Source: Moellerella sp963519845
GTDB taxonomy: Bacteria > Pseudomonadota > Gammaproteobacteria > Enterobacterales > Enterobacteriaceae
Length of the DNA: 64,000 nt
NCBI GenBank assembly: GCA_963519845.1
Contig: CAUQNX010000008.1
Location: 94,824 to 158,823 of the forward strand
Direction of reading: 5' to 3'
Shown: positions 7,810 to 16,843 of the stretch, piece by piece
Layout of the letters: each line of letters starts with the position of its first letter
How positions within the stretch are numbered: position 1 is the first letter of the stretch
Notes under the pieces: model-generated
The model's input: the letters and a program-made list of their open reading frames with translations, nothing else
Told to the model about the DNA's origin: nothing
The model's database searches: none
Program-made: the position numbers and the translations under genes

Positions 7810-9723
7810 ATGGGTAAAATTATTGGTATCGACTTGGGTACTACTAACTCATGTGTAGCTATTATGGATGGCGCAACTGCGCGTGTATTGGAAAACGGTG
7901 AAGGCGAGCGTACAACTCCTTCAATTATTGCGTATACGCAAGATGGCGAAATTTTAGTTGGACAACCAGCTAAACGTCAGGCAGTGACCAATCCACAGAA
8001 TACATTATTTGCGATCAAGCGTTTAATTGGTCGTCGTTTTCAAGATGAAGAAGTTCAGCGTGATAAAGCTATCATGCCGTACCAAATTATTGCGGCTGAT
8101 AACGGTGATGCATGGTTAGGCGTTAAAGACCAAAAATTAGCACCACCACAAATTTCTGCTGAAATTCTGAAAAAAATGAAGAAAACAGCGGAAGATTTCT
8201 TAGGTGAGCCAGTTACTGAAGCTGTTATTACTGTTCCTGCTTATTTTAACGATGCGCAACGTCAAGCAACTAAAGATGCTGGTCGTATCGCAGGTTTAGA
8301 CGTTAAACGTATCATTAACGAGCCAACAGCAGCTGCATTGGCATACGGCTTAGATAGAGAAATCGGTAACCGTACAATCGCTGTTTATGACTTAGGTGGT
8401 GGTACATTCGACTTATCAATTATTGAAATTGATGAAGTTGATGGCGAAAAAACTTATGAAGTATTAGCAACCAATGGTGATACTCACTTAGGTGGTGAAG
8501 ACTTCGATAACCGTTTAATTAATTATCTGGTTGAAGAGTTTAAGAAAGAACAAGGTTTTGATCTGCGCAATGACCCGCTAGCTATGCAGCGTCTGAAAGA
8601 AGCGGCAGAGAAAGCGAAAATTGAACTGTCATCAGCGCAACAAACTGACGTAAACCTGCCTTATATTACTGCAGATGCGTCAGGTCCAAAACATATGAAC
8701 ATCAAAGTGACTCGCGCTAAATTAGAGTCATTGGTTGAAGATTTAATTAAGCGTTCTATGGAGCCAATGAAAGTTGCTCTGGCTGATGCGAAACTGAGTG
8801 TAAGTGATATCAACGACGTTATTCTCGTTGGTGGTCAAACTCGTATGCCAATGGTACAAAAAGCCGTTGCTGACTTCTTTGGTAAAGAGCCACGTAAAGA
8901 CGTGAACCCAGATGAAGCCGTTGCAATTGGTGCAGCTGTACAAGGTGGTGTTTTAGCGGGTGATGTAACTGACGTGTTGTTACTTGATGTAACTCCATTG
9001 TCTTTAGGTATCGAAACCATGGGTGGTGTTATGACCTCTCTGATTGCAAAAAATACCACTATCCCAACTAAACATAGCCAAGTGTTCTCTACAGCTGAAG
9101 ATAACCAAGCTGCGGTAACTATTCATGTTCTGCAGGGCGAGCGTAAACGTTCTAGTGATAACAAATCATTGGGTCAGTTTAACTTAGATGGTATCCAAAA
9201 CGCACCACGTGGTATGCCGCAAATCGAAGTAACTTTTGATATCGATGCGGATGGTATTTTGCATGTATCTGCAAAAGACAAAAACAGTGGTCGTGAGCAA
9301 AAAATCACCATTAAAGCCTCTTCAGGTTTGAATGAAGAAGAAATCGCGAAAATGGTAAATGAAGCAGAAGCTAATGCAGAAGCTGACCGTAAATTCGAAG
9401 AGTTGGTACAGACACGTAACCAAGCGGATCAATTGATCCACGGTACGCGTAAACAAATCGAAGAAGCTGGTGATAAATTACCAGCAGACGAGAAAGCGAA
9501 AATTGAAACTGCGCTATCTGAGCTGGAAGCTGCAATCAAAGGTGAAGATAAAGCCGCGATTGAAGCGAAAATCCAAGCGTTAGTCGAAGCTTCATCTACG
9601 CTTCTCGAAATGGCACAACAGCAAGCGCAACCAGGTGCAGCTGATGCTGGCCCAGAAGCGCCACATGATGACAATGTTGTTGACGCTGAATTCGAAGAAG
9701 TTAACGATAAAGATAAAAAATAA
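7810..9723 (+). CDS. dnaK: Molecular chaperone DnaK (Hsp70)
   Basis: A 637-residue cytosolic Hsp70 (E. coli 638). The nucleotide-binding domain opens with MGKIIGIDLGTTNSCVA and shows VYDLGGGTFDLSI and VILVGGQTRMPMVQ; the linker VLLLDVTPLSLGIET leads to the substrate-binding domain; the acidic tail includes DAEFEEVNDKDKK. The ATG at 7810 lies 9 nt after GGAGG; five further in-frame codons upstream include that ribosome site and are not coding. dnaK heads an operon with dnaJ, driven by the sigma-32 promoter at 7631-7656. It works with DnaJ and GrpE; grpE is not here. Confidence 0.98.
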   Translation: MGKIIGIDLGTTNSCVAIMDGATARVLENGEGERTTPSIIAYTQDGEILVGQPAKRQAVTNPQNTLFAIKRLIGRRFQDEEVQRDKAIMPYQIIAADNGDAWLGVKDQKLAPPQISAEILKKMKKTAEDFLGEPVTEAVITVPAYFNDAQRQATKDAGRIAGLDVKRIINEPTAAALAYGLDREIGNRTIAVYDLGGGTFDLSIIEIDEVDGEKTYEVLATNGDTHLGGEDFDNRLINYLVEEFKKEQGFDLRNDPLAMQRLKEAAEKAKIELSSAQQTDVNLPYITADASGPKHMNIKVTRAKLESLVEDLIKRSMEPMKVALADAKLSVSDINDVILVGGQTRMPMVQKAVADFFGKEPRKDVNPDEAVAIGAAVQGGVLAGDVTDVLLLDVTPLSLGIETMGGVMTSLIAKNTTIPTKHSQVFSTAEDNQAAVTIHVLQGERKRSSDNKSLGQFNLDGIQNAPRGMPQIEVTFDIDADGILHVSAKDKNSGREQKITIKASSGLNEEEIAKMVNEAEANAEADRKFEELVQTRNQADQLIHGTRKQIEEAGDKLPADEKAKIETALSELEAAIKGEDKAAIEAKIQALVEASSTLLEMAQQQAQPGAADAGPEAPHDDNVVDAEFEEVNDKDKK

Positions 9724-9786
9724 GCCCTTGGTGGGCGCAGTAACTCTAGTGAGAATAAACACTTCTATTAGTTACTGAATACCGAT

Positions 9787-9814
9787 ACGGGCGTCGAGGA
9801 AACTCTTCGCCCGT
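9787..9814 (+). other. Intercistronic hairpin between dnaK and dnaJ
   Basis: ACGGGCG (9787-9793) pairs with CGCCCGT (9808-9814), extended by GAG/CTC across a small internal loop. There is no T-run, so mRNA processing, stabilisation or partial termination between the cistrons is more likely than full termination. Confidence 0.55.
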
Positions 9815-9842
9815 TATTGCGTATGTTAAGGGTGACAAAAAA

Positions 9843-10988
9843 ATGGCAAAAGTAGATTTATATGAAGTTTTAGGTCTCTCTAAAACGGCAACAGAGCAAG
9901 AGATCAAAAAGGCGTATAAGCGTCTGGCGATGAAGTACCATCCTGATCGTAATCAGGAGAAAAAAGACGAAGCCGAAGTTAAATTTAAAGAGATAAAAGA
10001 AGCTTACGAAATACTCTCTGATGCGCAAAAACGTGCGGCTTATGATCAATATGGCCATGCAGCTTTTGAACAAGGTGGTATGGGTGGCGGCGGCGGTGGA
10101 TTTGGCGGCAATAGCGCTGATTTCAGTGATATCTTTGGTGACGTATTTGGCGATATATTCGGCGGAGGCCGCCGTCCGCAGCGTCCAAGCCGTGGTGCTG
10201 ACCTTCAGTACAATGTAGATCTAACACTGGAAGAAGCCGTCCGTGGTGTGACCAAAGAGATCCGTATCCCTACGCTTGAGACTTGCGATATCTGTAATGG
10301 TAGCGGTGCTAAGCCGGGAACCAGTGCGAATACTTGTCACACCTGTAATGGTGCGGGCCAAGTGCATATGCGTCAGGGCTTTTTCTCTGTGCAGCAGGCG
10401 TGTCCAACCTGTCATGGGCGTGGTAAGGTGATTAAAGAGCCTTGCCAAAAATGTCATGGTCAAGGTCGTGTTGAAAAATACAAAACCTTGTCTGTTAAGA
10501 TCCCAAGTGGGGTGGATACCGGAGACCGCGTTCGCTTAAGTGGCGAAGGTGAAGCTGGCGAGAATGGTGCACCTTCAGGTGATTTATACGTTCAAATGCG
10601 TGTATTGCCTCACCATATTTTTGAACGTGATGAAAATAACCTGCATTGTGAAGTGCCTATTAATTTCACTATTGCAGCATTGGGTGGCGAAATTGAAGTA
10701 CCGACACTTGATGGTCGCGTTAAACTAAAAATCCCTGCAGAAACTCAGACGGGTAAAGTTTTCCGTATGAAAGGGAAAGGTGTTAAACCCGCACGTGGCG
10801 GACATCAAGGTGATCTGATGTGCCATATCGTGGTTGAAACTCCGGTTAAGTTAAGTGAGAAACAAAAAGAGTTATTGAAAGAGCTTGGTGAATCTTTAGA
10901 TGGCACTAGTGGCGAGAAAAATAGTCCTCGCTCAAAAAGCTTCTTAGATAGCGTCAAAAAATTTTTTGACGATCTCAAGAATATTTAA
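9843..10988 (+). CDS. dnaJ: Co-chaperone DnaJ (Hsp40)
   Basis: A 381-residue type I Hsp40. The J domain carries His33-Pro34-Asp35, which stimulates DnaK ATPase activity. A glycine/phenylalanine-rich linker covers about residues 75-110, followed by four zinc-binding repeats: CDICNGSG, CHTCNGAG, CPTCHGRG and CQKCHGQG. Two C-terminal beta domains bind substrate. AAGGGTG precedes the ATG. It is the second gene of the heat-shock operon, 119 nt after dnaK. Its last codons contain a perfect 20-bp DNA palindrome (10952-10971). Confidence 0.98.
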   Translation: MAKVDLYEVLGLSKTATEQEIKKAYKRLAMKYHPDRNQEKKDEAEVKFKEIKEAYEILSDAQKRAAYDQYGHAAFEQGGMGGGGGGFGGNSADFSDIFGDVFGDIFGGGRRPQRPSRGADLQYNVDLTLEEAVRGVTKEIRIPTLETCDICNGSGAKPGTSANTCHTCNGAGQVHMRQGFFSVQQACPTCHGRGKVIKEPCQKCHGQGRVEKYKTLSVKIPSGVDTGDRVRLSGEGEAGENGAPSGDLYVQMRVLPHHIFERDENNLHCEVPINFTIAALGGEIEVPTLDGRVKLKIPAETQTGKVFRMKGKGVKPARGGHQGDLMCHIVVETPVKLSEKQKELLKELGESLDGTSGEKNSPRSKSFLDSVKKFFDDLKNI

Positions 10989-11016
10989 ATCTCCTTGACG
11001 ATTTTTTAGATAATTA

Positions 11017-11051
11017 AGCCAATAACGTTAATTAATTTAGCGTTATTGGCT
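11017..11051. terminator. Hairpin between dnaJ and the EamA gene
   Basis: AGCCAATAACG (11017-11027) pairs perfectly with 11041-11051 across a 13-nt AT-rich loop, between convergent genes. T-richness after it is modest on either strand. Confidence 0.6.
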
Positions 11052-11117
11052 GCTTTCTAATTAGACAATACGATAAAACCTATTTTTAAAACTTATTACC
11101 CGTTATTTCTCTTTCGA

Positions 11118-11966
11118 CTAAGCGCTCAGTTTAGCGATTAGCACGCCCGCCAAGATGATAAAACAGGCTAGTACTCTTAACCGATTAAAGCTCTCTTTAA
11201 GAAAGACAATCGATAAAAACATGGCGAACAGTACGCTGGTTTCTCTTAATGCGGCCACCAAAACAATGGGGGCACGGCTCATAGCCCAAATAACAATACC
11301 ATAGCTCACCAACTGCATTAGCCCACCGAAGATACCTAAGCGCCAATAATGTCGAAATCCACTGAATAGCTTTTTCTTATATTTGATGATCCCAGGGATA
11401 AGCAATATCAGGCCATTAATAAAAAATAGCCATAATGTATAAGTAATAGGCTCGCCACTGGCTCTAGCGCCTTGGCCGTCAGATAAGGTATAGCAGGCGG
11501 TGAAGAATGCGGTGGTCAGCGCATAGACGAGGGTTTTACCTTTAATATTTATTGCGAGGCTTTTTCCGGCAAAGGCAATACAAATTACCCCGATAATAAT
11601 GAGTACAATGCCACTCAATCCACCGAATGAAAGGTATTCATGAAAAATAATCGCACTAAGAATGGCGGCCATTAACGGGGCAGAACCCCGTGAGATAGGG
11701 TAGATTTGGCCGAGATCCCCACCGGCATAGGCTTTACTTAAAAAGAAAATATAGCCGAGATGAAATAAGGTGGATAATGCGAGCCAGCCTAGGGCATCGT
11801 GCGAGGGTAAACCAACCCAAAATAGTGCAGGAACAGTGATAATAGCGGAAAAGAAGGCGATCATAATCAGACCAAATAGGCGATCATCACCAAATTTAAC
11901 TAACGCATTCCAGCTAGCATGGCAAAAAGCAGCGAATAGCACAGAAATTAACACATAAGTCGTCAT
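11118..11966 (-). CDS. EamA/DMT-superfamily transporter
   Basis: A 282-residue inner-membrane protein with about ten hydrophobic helices arranged as two EamA repeats (roughly 5-140 and 145-280), typical of the drug/metabolite transporter superfamily. Recognisable stretches are ISRGSAPLMAAILSAIIFHE in the first repeat and ALRETSVLFAMFLSIVFLKE in the second, the conserved position at the end of each half. The ribosome site is GAAGAGA. The substrate is unknown. It lies between dnaJ and the ketogluconate island, but strand and orientation give no sign that it belongs to that pathway. Confidence 0.82.
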   Translation of the reverse strand: MTTYVLISVLFAAFCHASWNALVKFGDDRLFGLIMIAFFSAIITVPALFWVGLPSHDALGWLALSTLFHLGYIFFLSKAYAGGDLGQIYPISRGSAPLMAAILSAIIFHEYLSFGGLSGIVLIIIGVICIAFAGKSLAINIKGKTLVYALTTAFFTACYTLSDGQGARASGEPITYTLWLFFINGLILLIPGIIKYKKKLFSGFRHYWRLGIFGGLMQLVSYGIVIWAMSRAPIVLVAALRETSVLFAMFLSIVFLKESFNRLRVLACFIILAGVLIAKLSA

Positions 11967-12250
11967 TATCTCTTCTACGTCCTAATTTTTCCGGTAATTA
12001 TGTTATGTCGTAATAGTTTTAATCGCTCAATTCAAATATATCACCAAATACAATTAGTTAAACTGAGGATTATCTGCCATCTATTTTACCACTTTAGCGT
12101 TTTTATGGATGCTATCCTTATCGAGAATCGGATATTTAAGCTAATCTACGGCTTGATTATGAGGCTGCGCCTTTGCTAAACACTCGGCGAGATCAAACTT
12201 TTAAGGTAATATAGCTCGTATGAATACACATAACCCTTCTGGAGCATTGA

Positions 12251-13279
12251 GTGAGTGATGTTGCTAAACCTTCACGTACCGCGACCATCACAGATGTGGC
12301 GGCAAAAGCGGGTGCGGGTAAAACCAGTATTTCTCGCTATCTCAATGGTGAGTTTCATCTGTTATCAGATAATTTGTGCCAGCGAATTGAAGCGGCGATC
12401 CGTGAATTAAATTATCGACCCAATCAGATGGCTCGTAGCTTAAAGCATGGACGTACCGGATTGCTTGGTTTAATTATCGCTGATATTAGTAATCCATTTT
12501 CAATTGAAGTGTTGAAAGGGGTTGAAGTTGAAGCTATGAAACACGGCATTATGACCGTGGTATGCAATGCGAATAACAGCATTGAGCTGGAGTGTGAGTA
12601 TCTTCATCTGTTGAAAAGCTATCGTGTTGATGGTTTGATTATTAACTCAGCGGGTATCAACAGTCAGTTTTTAGACGTATTAAAAGCCACGACTTTACCT
12701 TTTGTGTTACTTGATAGAAAAATAGATGCATTTCCCTGCGATATGGTGGGATTAGATAACCATAAAGCCGCAGAAATGGCATTTAACCATCTGCTCGAGC
12801 AGGGTTTTGAAGCCCTTTGCTTTATCACTGAGCCGATTGCCTATAACAGTGCTCGCCAAGAGCGCCTCGCCACTTTTCAGCAATTTTTGTCTGATAATAA
12901 GCAGCTGCGCGGAGAGAGCCATGAAATCCAATTACCAGCTGCTGAGTGTTTAGAGAGCTTAATTGCAGATTTTTGTGCGAATCATCGTGGAATGCGTAAA
13001 GCCATTATTGCGGCTAACGGCGTACTCACCTTGCATCTGGCTAATGTATTGGGTCAACTGGGCTTGCATTGGGGCTCGGATATTGGCTTTTTGAGTTTCG
13101 ATAATCTGGAGTGGGCTGGCTTAGCAGGAAAGGGGATCACCTCAGTTTCGCAGCCTACAGCAGAGATGGGACGAAAAGCGGTTGAATGTTTGTTGGAAAG
13201 ATTGGCCGATACCAGCAAAATTCCCGAACAGCATCTGTTTGATGCCGAACTGATTGTTAGAAATTCGACTACCCTATAA
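12251..13279 (+). CDS. ptxS: LacI-family regulator, PtxS-like
   Basis: A 342-residue LacI/GalR repressor. The N-terminal headpiece reads TITDVAAKAGAGKTSISRYLNG with hinge NYRPNQMARSLKHGRT; the periplasmic-binding-like domain follows (GLLGLIIADISNPFS). The headpiece and hinge resemble PtxS, the 2-ketogluconate-responsive repressor of the kgu operon in Pseudomonas. It begins at GTG behind GGAG. It is encoded on the strand opposite the kgu-edd-eda operon and converges on that operon's 3' end. A LacI-type palindrome at 19967-19988 in front of kguE is its likely operator. Function is inferred from similarity plus context. Confidence 0.8.
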   Translation: MSDVAKPSRTATITDVAAKAGAGKTSISRYLNGEFHLLSDNLCQRIEAAIRELNYRPNQMARSLKHGRTGLLGLIIADISNPFSIEVLKGVEVEAMKHGIMTVVCNANNSIELECEYLHLLKSYRVDGLIINSAGINSQFLDVLKATTLPFVLLDRKIDAFPCDMVGLDNHKAAEMAFNHLLEQGFEALCFITEPIAYNSARQERLATFQQFLSDNKQLRGESHEIQLPAAECLESLIADFCANHRGMRKAIIAANGVLTLHLANVLGQLGLHWGSDIGFLSFDNLEWAGLAGKGITSVSQPTAEMGRKAVECLLERLADTSKIPEQHLFDAELIVRNSTTL

Positions 13280-13286
13280 TAAAAAT

Positions 13287-13341
13287 GCCCTCTCCTCAAC
13301 ATCTTAAAACTATAAAATGGTTGGAGAGGGGCGATTTTTTT
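13287..13341. terminator. Bidirectional terminator, ptxS/eda
   Basis: GCCCTCTCC (13287-13295) pairs with GGAGAGGGGC (13323-13332) with a bulge. A T-run follows on the plus strand, and five A's before the left arm give a T-run on the minus strand. Confidence 0.75.
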
Positions 13342-13361
13342 CAGCGTTATACTCTTACCAA

Positions 13362-14009
13362 TTAGCCGCGAAGTGTGCGAACCAGCTCTGTCGCTTCTTG
13401 CGATTTACGGGTGATGGTTGCCCAATCTTGTGCTGCAATTGCCTCAGCGGGTAACATCCAAGTCCCGCCCACCGTAGTCACACAGCTTAATGCTAAATAA
13501 GAGGCGACATTTGCTGCCGTTATTCCACCTGTTGGGCAAAAACGCATATGTGAAAGTGGAGCAGAGAGTGATTTCAACATATTAGCGCCGCCATTGGCTT
13601 CTGCGGGAAAGAATTTCACATGATCATAGCCAAGCTCATTTGCTGCCATCATTTCACTGGCAGTGGCTAGGCCGGGGATCAAGGGAATTGAGTGCTTACA
13701 ACCAAAACGCAATAAATTAGAAGTAGCGCCCGGTGAGATAGCAAACTGAGCGCCTGCTTGAGCCACAGCATCATACTGCTCTGGCGTTAATACTGTGCCG
13801 GCTCCTACTAGAGCATCAGGCAGGGCTTCTCTGATCAGCTTAATCGCCTCAAGTGCAACTGGGGTACGTAAGGTAATTTCAAATACCTTAATTCCTCCTG
13901 CCGCTAATGCCTGAGTCATGGGAATCGCATCAGCCAGATTATGAATCACCATCACTGGCACAATGGGTGAAGCAGCAAAAATTGTTGCAGGTGAAAGAAT
14001 CCAATTCAT
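13362..14009 (-). CDS. eda: KDPG aldolase (2-keto-3-deoxy-6-phosphogluconate aldolase)
   Basis: A 215-residue class I aldolase of the KDPG/KHG family, cleaving 2-keto-3-deoxy-6-phosphogluconate to pyruvate and glyceraldehyde 3-phosphate in the Entner-Doudoroff pathway. The base glutamate is in KVFEITLRT (Glu44) and the Schiff-base lysine in DHVKFFPAEANGG (Lys132). Phosphate-binding FCPTGGIT is also present. It is the last gene of the kgu operon, 3 nt after edd, so translational coupling is likely. Whether the chromosome has a second eda elsewhere cannot be seen here. Confidence 0.94.
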   Translation of the reverse strand: MNWILSPATIFAASPIVPVMVIHNLADAIPMTQALAAGGIKVFEITLRTPVALEAIKLIREALPDALVGAGTVLTPEQYDAVAQAGAQFAISPGATSNLLRFGCKHSIPLIPGLATASEMMAANELGYDHVKFFPAEANGGANMLKSLSAPLSHMRFCPTGGITAANVASYLALSCVTTVGGTWMLPAEAIAAQDWATITRKSQEATELVRTLRG

Positions 14010-14012
14010 CAG

Positions 14013-15830
14013 TTAAACCTTATCTTGATTATCAATAACAAAAAGTACCGATGCACCTTGTTCGGCGCTGGATACTTGATTGCGAAATAGGGCAAAGAAC
14101 TCTCGACCATAGCCGCGATGCTGTGCTGATAAATCAGGCTGACTATTTGTTCGGGAGGTTAAGTCGTTTAATACATCAAGCTGACCTGTTGTGGCATTAA
14201 GACGAATACGATCACCCGTTTTTAATCGAGTCAAAGGCCCATTTTTTGCGGCTTCAGGTGTGACATGTATCGCCGCGGGGATCTTGCCAGAGGCACCAGA
14301 TAAGCGACCATCGGTAACCAAAGCAATTTGGTGACCTGCATTCTGCAAATTACCAAGAATCGGCATTAATTTATGCAGCTCAGGCATACCGTTAGCGGCG
14401 GGGCCATTAAAGCGTACGACAACAATCACATCTCGATTGAGTTCACCGGCATGATAAGCCGCTTCTACTTGATGTTGAGAATCAAACACCATCGCATCGG
14501 CTTCGACACAGTGATGAGCCTCTGCGACGGCACTCGTTTTGATAACGGCTCGGCCTAGATTGCCACCCAATACCTTTAAACCTCCTGAGGGATGGAAGGC
14601 TTGACCGCGTGCGGCGACTACGTCTGGTCGACGAGAGCCAGTAACAGGCTGCCAATCAATTTGATTATTAAGTAGTTGGGGCTGTTTAAGTTGATCCTCA
14701 AAGCGTCCGGCAAAGGTTTTCACATCAGTATGCACCAGTCCGTGCTCTGCCAGTTCTTGTAGTAACTGAGGAACGCCACCTGCTTGTTGAAAGGCATTAA
14801 TATCTTCTGGGCCATTTGGATACATACGGGCTAGCAAGGGAACGATCGCTGAGAGATCGTTAAAATCATCCCATGTAAGTAAAATGCCAGCCGCCCGAGC
14901 GACTGCGACCAGATGCAGCGTATGGTTAGTACTGCCACCAGAGGCCAATAAGGTGACAACGCCATTGACGATTTGCTCTTCATTAACCAATTGCCATAGA
15001 GGCTGATAGTTGGCAGTCCCTGCAATTTGGCGGGTGATAAGTCTGGTTGCCGCATCAGTTAATGCATGACGCAGTGGATCATCAGGGTGAATAAATGCTG
15101 AGCCGGGAAGCATTAATCCCATGGCTTCAAAGACTAACTGATTGGTATTAGCTGTACCATAAAAGGTACAAGTGCCGTGGCTGTGATAGGCCTGATTTTC
15201 CATCTTTTGCAATGCATCTTGGCCTATTTCGCCCGCAGCATATTGCTGGCGAATTTTGACTTTCTGTTCATTGCTGATCCCTGTGCTCATGGCGCCCGCA
15301 GGAATAAACGCAGTGGGTAGATGACCAAATCTTAATGCGCCCATCAATTGACCGGGTGCTATTTTGTCGCAAATCCCCAGTAGTAATGTGGCATCGAAAG
15401 CATTATGACTTAAGGCGATGGTGGTTGATTGAGCAATAATATCGCGAGAAAACAGCGAGAGATCCATACCCGGCTGGCCTTGGGTTATGCCATCACACAT
15501 GCCGGGAACGCCACCCGCAATTTGTGCGCTATGTCCGAGCTCCGCCAATACCGCCTTTATCTGTTCTGGGTAGCGGCCATAAGGTTGGTGGGCGCTCACC
15601 ATATCATTGTAAGCGGTGACGATAGCAAGATTAAAGCGAGTCATATCCATCAATGATGATTTTTGATGGGAACCACAAGCTGCGACAACATGGGCGAGAT
15701 TTCCGCAAGCCAGTTGATTGCGGGGGCGGCCATTAGCTGTTTGTTGCTGCATTAATGCCAAGTAGCTCGCTCGGGTTGCCTGACTACGACGACGGATATT
15801 CTCGGTCACCTGTTGAAGTACAGAGTGCAT
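14013..15830 (-). CDS. edd: 6-Phosphogluconate dehydratase
   Basis: A 605-residue dehydratase of the IlvD/Edd family (E. coli Edd 603). It converts 6-phosphogluconate to KDPG using an iron-sulfur cluster. Conserved blocks include AIVTAYNDMVSAHQPY, AGGVPGMCDGITQGQPGM, LLGICDKIAPG and HGTCTFYGTANTNQ with the cluster cysteines, ASGGSTNHTLHL and LVTDGRLSGASGKIP. I place the start at the ATG at 15830, behind AAGGA; an upstream TTG would overlap kguD. It starts 11 nt after kguD and runs into eda. Confidence 0.94.
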   Translation of the reverse strand: MHSVLQQVTENIRRRSQATRASYLALMQQQTANGRPRNQLACGNLAHVVAACGSHQKSSLMDMTRFNLAIVTAYNDMVSAHQPYGRYPEQIKAVLAELGHSAQIAGGVPGMCDGITQGQPGMDLSLFSRDIIAQSTTIALSHNAFDATLLLGICDKIAPGQLMGALRFGHLPTAFIPAGAMSTGISNEQKVKIRQQYAAGEIGQDALQKMENQAYHSHGTCTFYGTANTNQLVFEAMGLMLPGSAFIHPDDPLRHALTDAATRLITRQIAGTANYQPLWQLVNEEQIVNGVVTLLASGGSTNHTLHLVAVARAAGILLTWDDFNDLSAIVPLLARMYPNGPEDINAFQQAGGVPQLLQELAEHGLVHTDVKTFAGRFEDQLKQPQLLNNQIDWQPVTGSRRPDVVAARGQAFHPSGGLKVLGGNLGRAVIKTSAVAEAHHCVEADAMVFDSQHQVEAAYHAGELNRDVIVVVRFNGPAANGMPELHKLMPILGNLQNAGHQIALVTDGRLSGASGKIPAAIHVTPEAAKNGPLTRLKTGDRIRLNATTGQLDVLNDLTSRTNSQPDLSAQHRGYGREFFALFRNQVSSAEQGASVLFVIDNQDKV

Positions 15831-15841
15831 ATCGACTTCCT

Positions 15842-16831
15842 TTAAAGGTGTTTGATCGTGCAATCTGTGCTTGGATTTATACAGTTTTTGCTTACATCGC
15901 CATTTAATGCGGCTATCAGGTTATCGACTGCACAAACCACCATTGCATGGCGAGTTTCTGCTGTTGCTGAACCTATATGAGGCAAGGCAACTACATTTGA
16001 TAGTGATAATAGAGGCGATGTTGCGGGTAGTGGCTCGACCTCAAACACATCTAAACCTGCACCACGGATCACGCCCTCTTGTAATGCTTGAATCAGCGCG
16101 GCTTCATCGACAATTTTGCCGCGAGATCCATTGATTAGAAACGCGCTTGGCTTCATTTTTTCGAATTGAGCTTTACCGATAAATTTCTCTGTTTCTGGCA
16201 ATAGAGGTAATACCACACACACAAAATCTGATTCAGCTAACAGAGTATCTAAGTCACAACGGCGGGCATTAAAATCGCGTTCTGCCATCTCATTAGCGGT
16301 GTCGTTGTAATAGTTCACTGACATGTCAAAGCCAGCTGAGGCTCGTTTAGCGACTGCATAGCCGATACGACCCATACCCAGAATACCAATAGTTTTGCCA
16401 TTAACATCTGAGCCGTAATATTCTGAGCCTATACTTTTTGTCCAACGACCCATTTTGACCAGTTCAGCCATCTCTACGACGCGACGGGCGGTGGTTAAGA
16501 TCAGGGTGAAAATGGTATCAGCAGTTGTTTCTGTTAATACTCCGGGCGTATGCATTAGAAAAACACCATGTTGGCTCATTGCTGGTATGGTGAATTGATC
16601 AACCCCCACAGAAATGGTTGAAGCGACTTTGAGTTTTTTCGCTATAGCTAAATAGTCTGGTGTGATGGGGCAACTAGCTCCAATAATACCTTCAGCATTT
16701 TCCAATGCAGCGAGAAACTCACTGCGATTGTTATCGTTAATGCCGTCGAAAAAGGTCAAATTAAACTGTTCCTGTAAACGTACTAATTGGTCGTCAGGAA
16801 TTTTTTTATATAAAATTACGTTCGGTTTCAT
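15842..16831 (-). CDS. kguD: 2-Keto-6-phosphogluconate reductase (KguD), D-2-hydroxyacid dehydrogenase family
   Basis: A 329-residue D-isomer 2-hydroxyacid dehydrogenase, very similar to GhrB (2-ketoaldonate reductase) and to KguD. The Rossmann motif is GILGMGRIGYAVAKRA; the catalytic Arg, Glu and His lie in LINGSRGKIVDE, LDVFEVEPL and LPHIGSATAETR. In context it should reduce 2-keto-6-phosphogluconate to 6-phosphogluconate, feeding edd just downstream. AGGA precedes the ATG, and the gap to kguT is 12 nt. A GhrB-like role on unphosphorylated ketogluconate cannot be excluded by sequence alone. Confidence 0.87.
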   Translation of the reverse strand: MKPNVILYKKIPDDQLVRLQEQFNLTFFDGINDNNRSEFLAALENAEGIIGASCPITPDYLAIAKKLKVASTISVGVDQFTIPAMSQHGVFLMHTPGVLTETTADTIFTLILTTARRVVEMAELVKMGRWTKSIGSEYYGSDVNGKTIGILGMGRIGYAVAKRASAGFDMSVNYYNDTANEMAERDFNARRCDLDTLLAESDFVCVVLPLLPETEKFIGKAQFEKMKPSAFLINGSRGKIVDEAALIQALQEGVIRGAGLDVFEVEPLPATSPLLSLSNVVALPHIGSATAETRHAMVVCAVDNLIAALNGDVSKNCINPSTDCTIKHL

Positions 16832-16843
16832 GGCGATATCCTA

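Noticed and set aside
9429..9674. Antisense frame opposite the dnaK 3' end
   Set aside because: Ala/Ser/Cys-rich frame produced by the codon pattern of the dnaK tail; no start signal.
9724..9842. Small RNA like Tpke11 between dnaK and dnaJ
   Set aside because: Only an intercistronic hairpin is visible; no promoter or terminator supports a separate RNA here.
15831..15863. Upstream TTG start for edd, and similar TTG starts for kguT, kguE and the usher
   Set aside because: In each case a downstream ATG has a better-placed Shine-Dalgarno sequence and fits the family N-terminus or an overlap-free operon; the TTG extension matches nothing. The exception is rpsT, where TTG is conserved and has GGGAG upstream.
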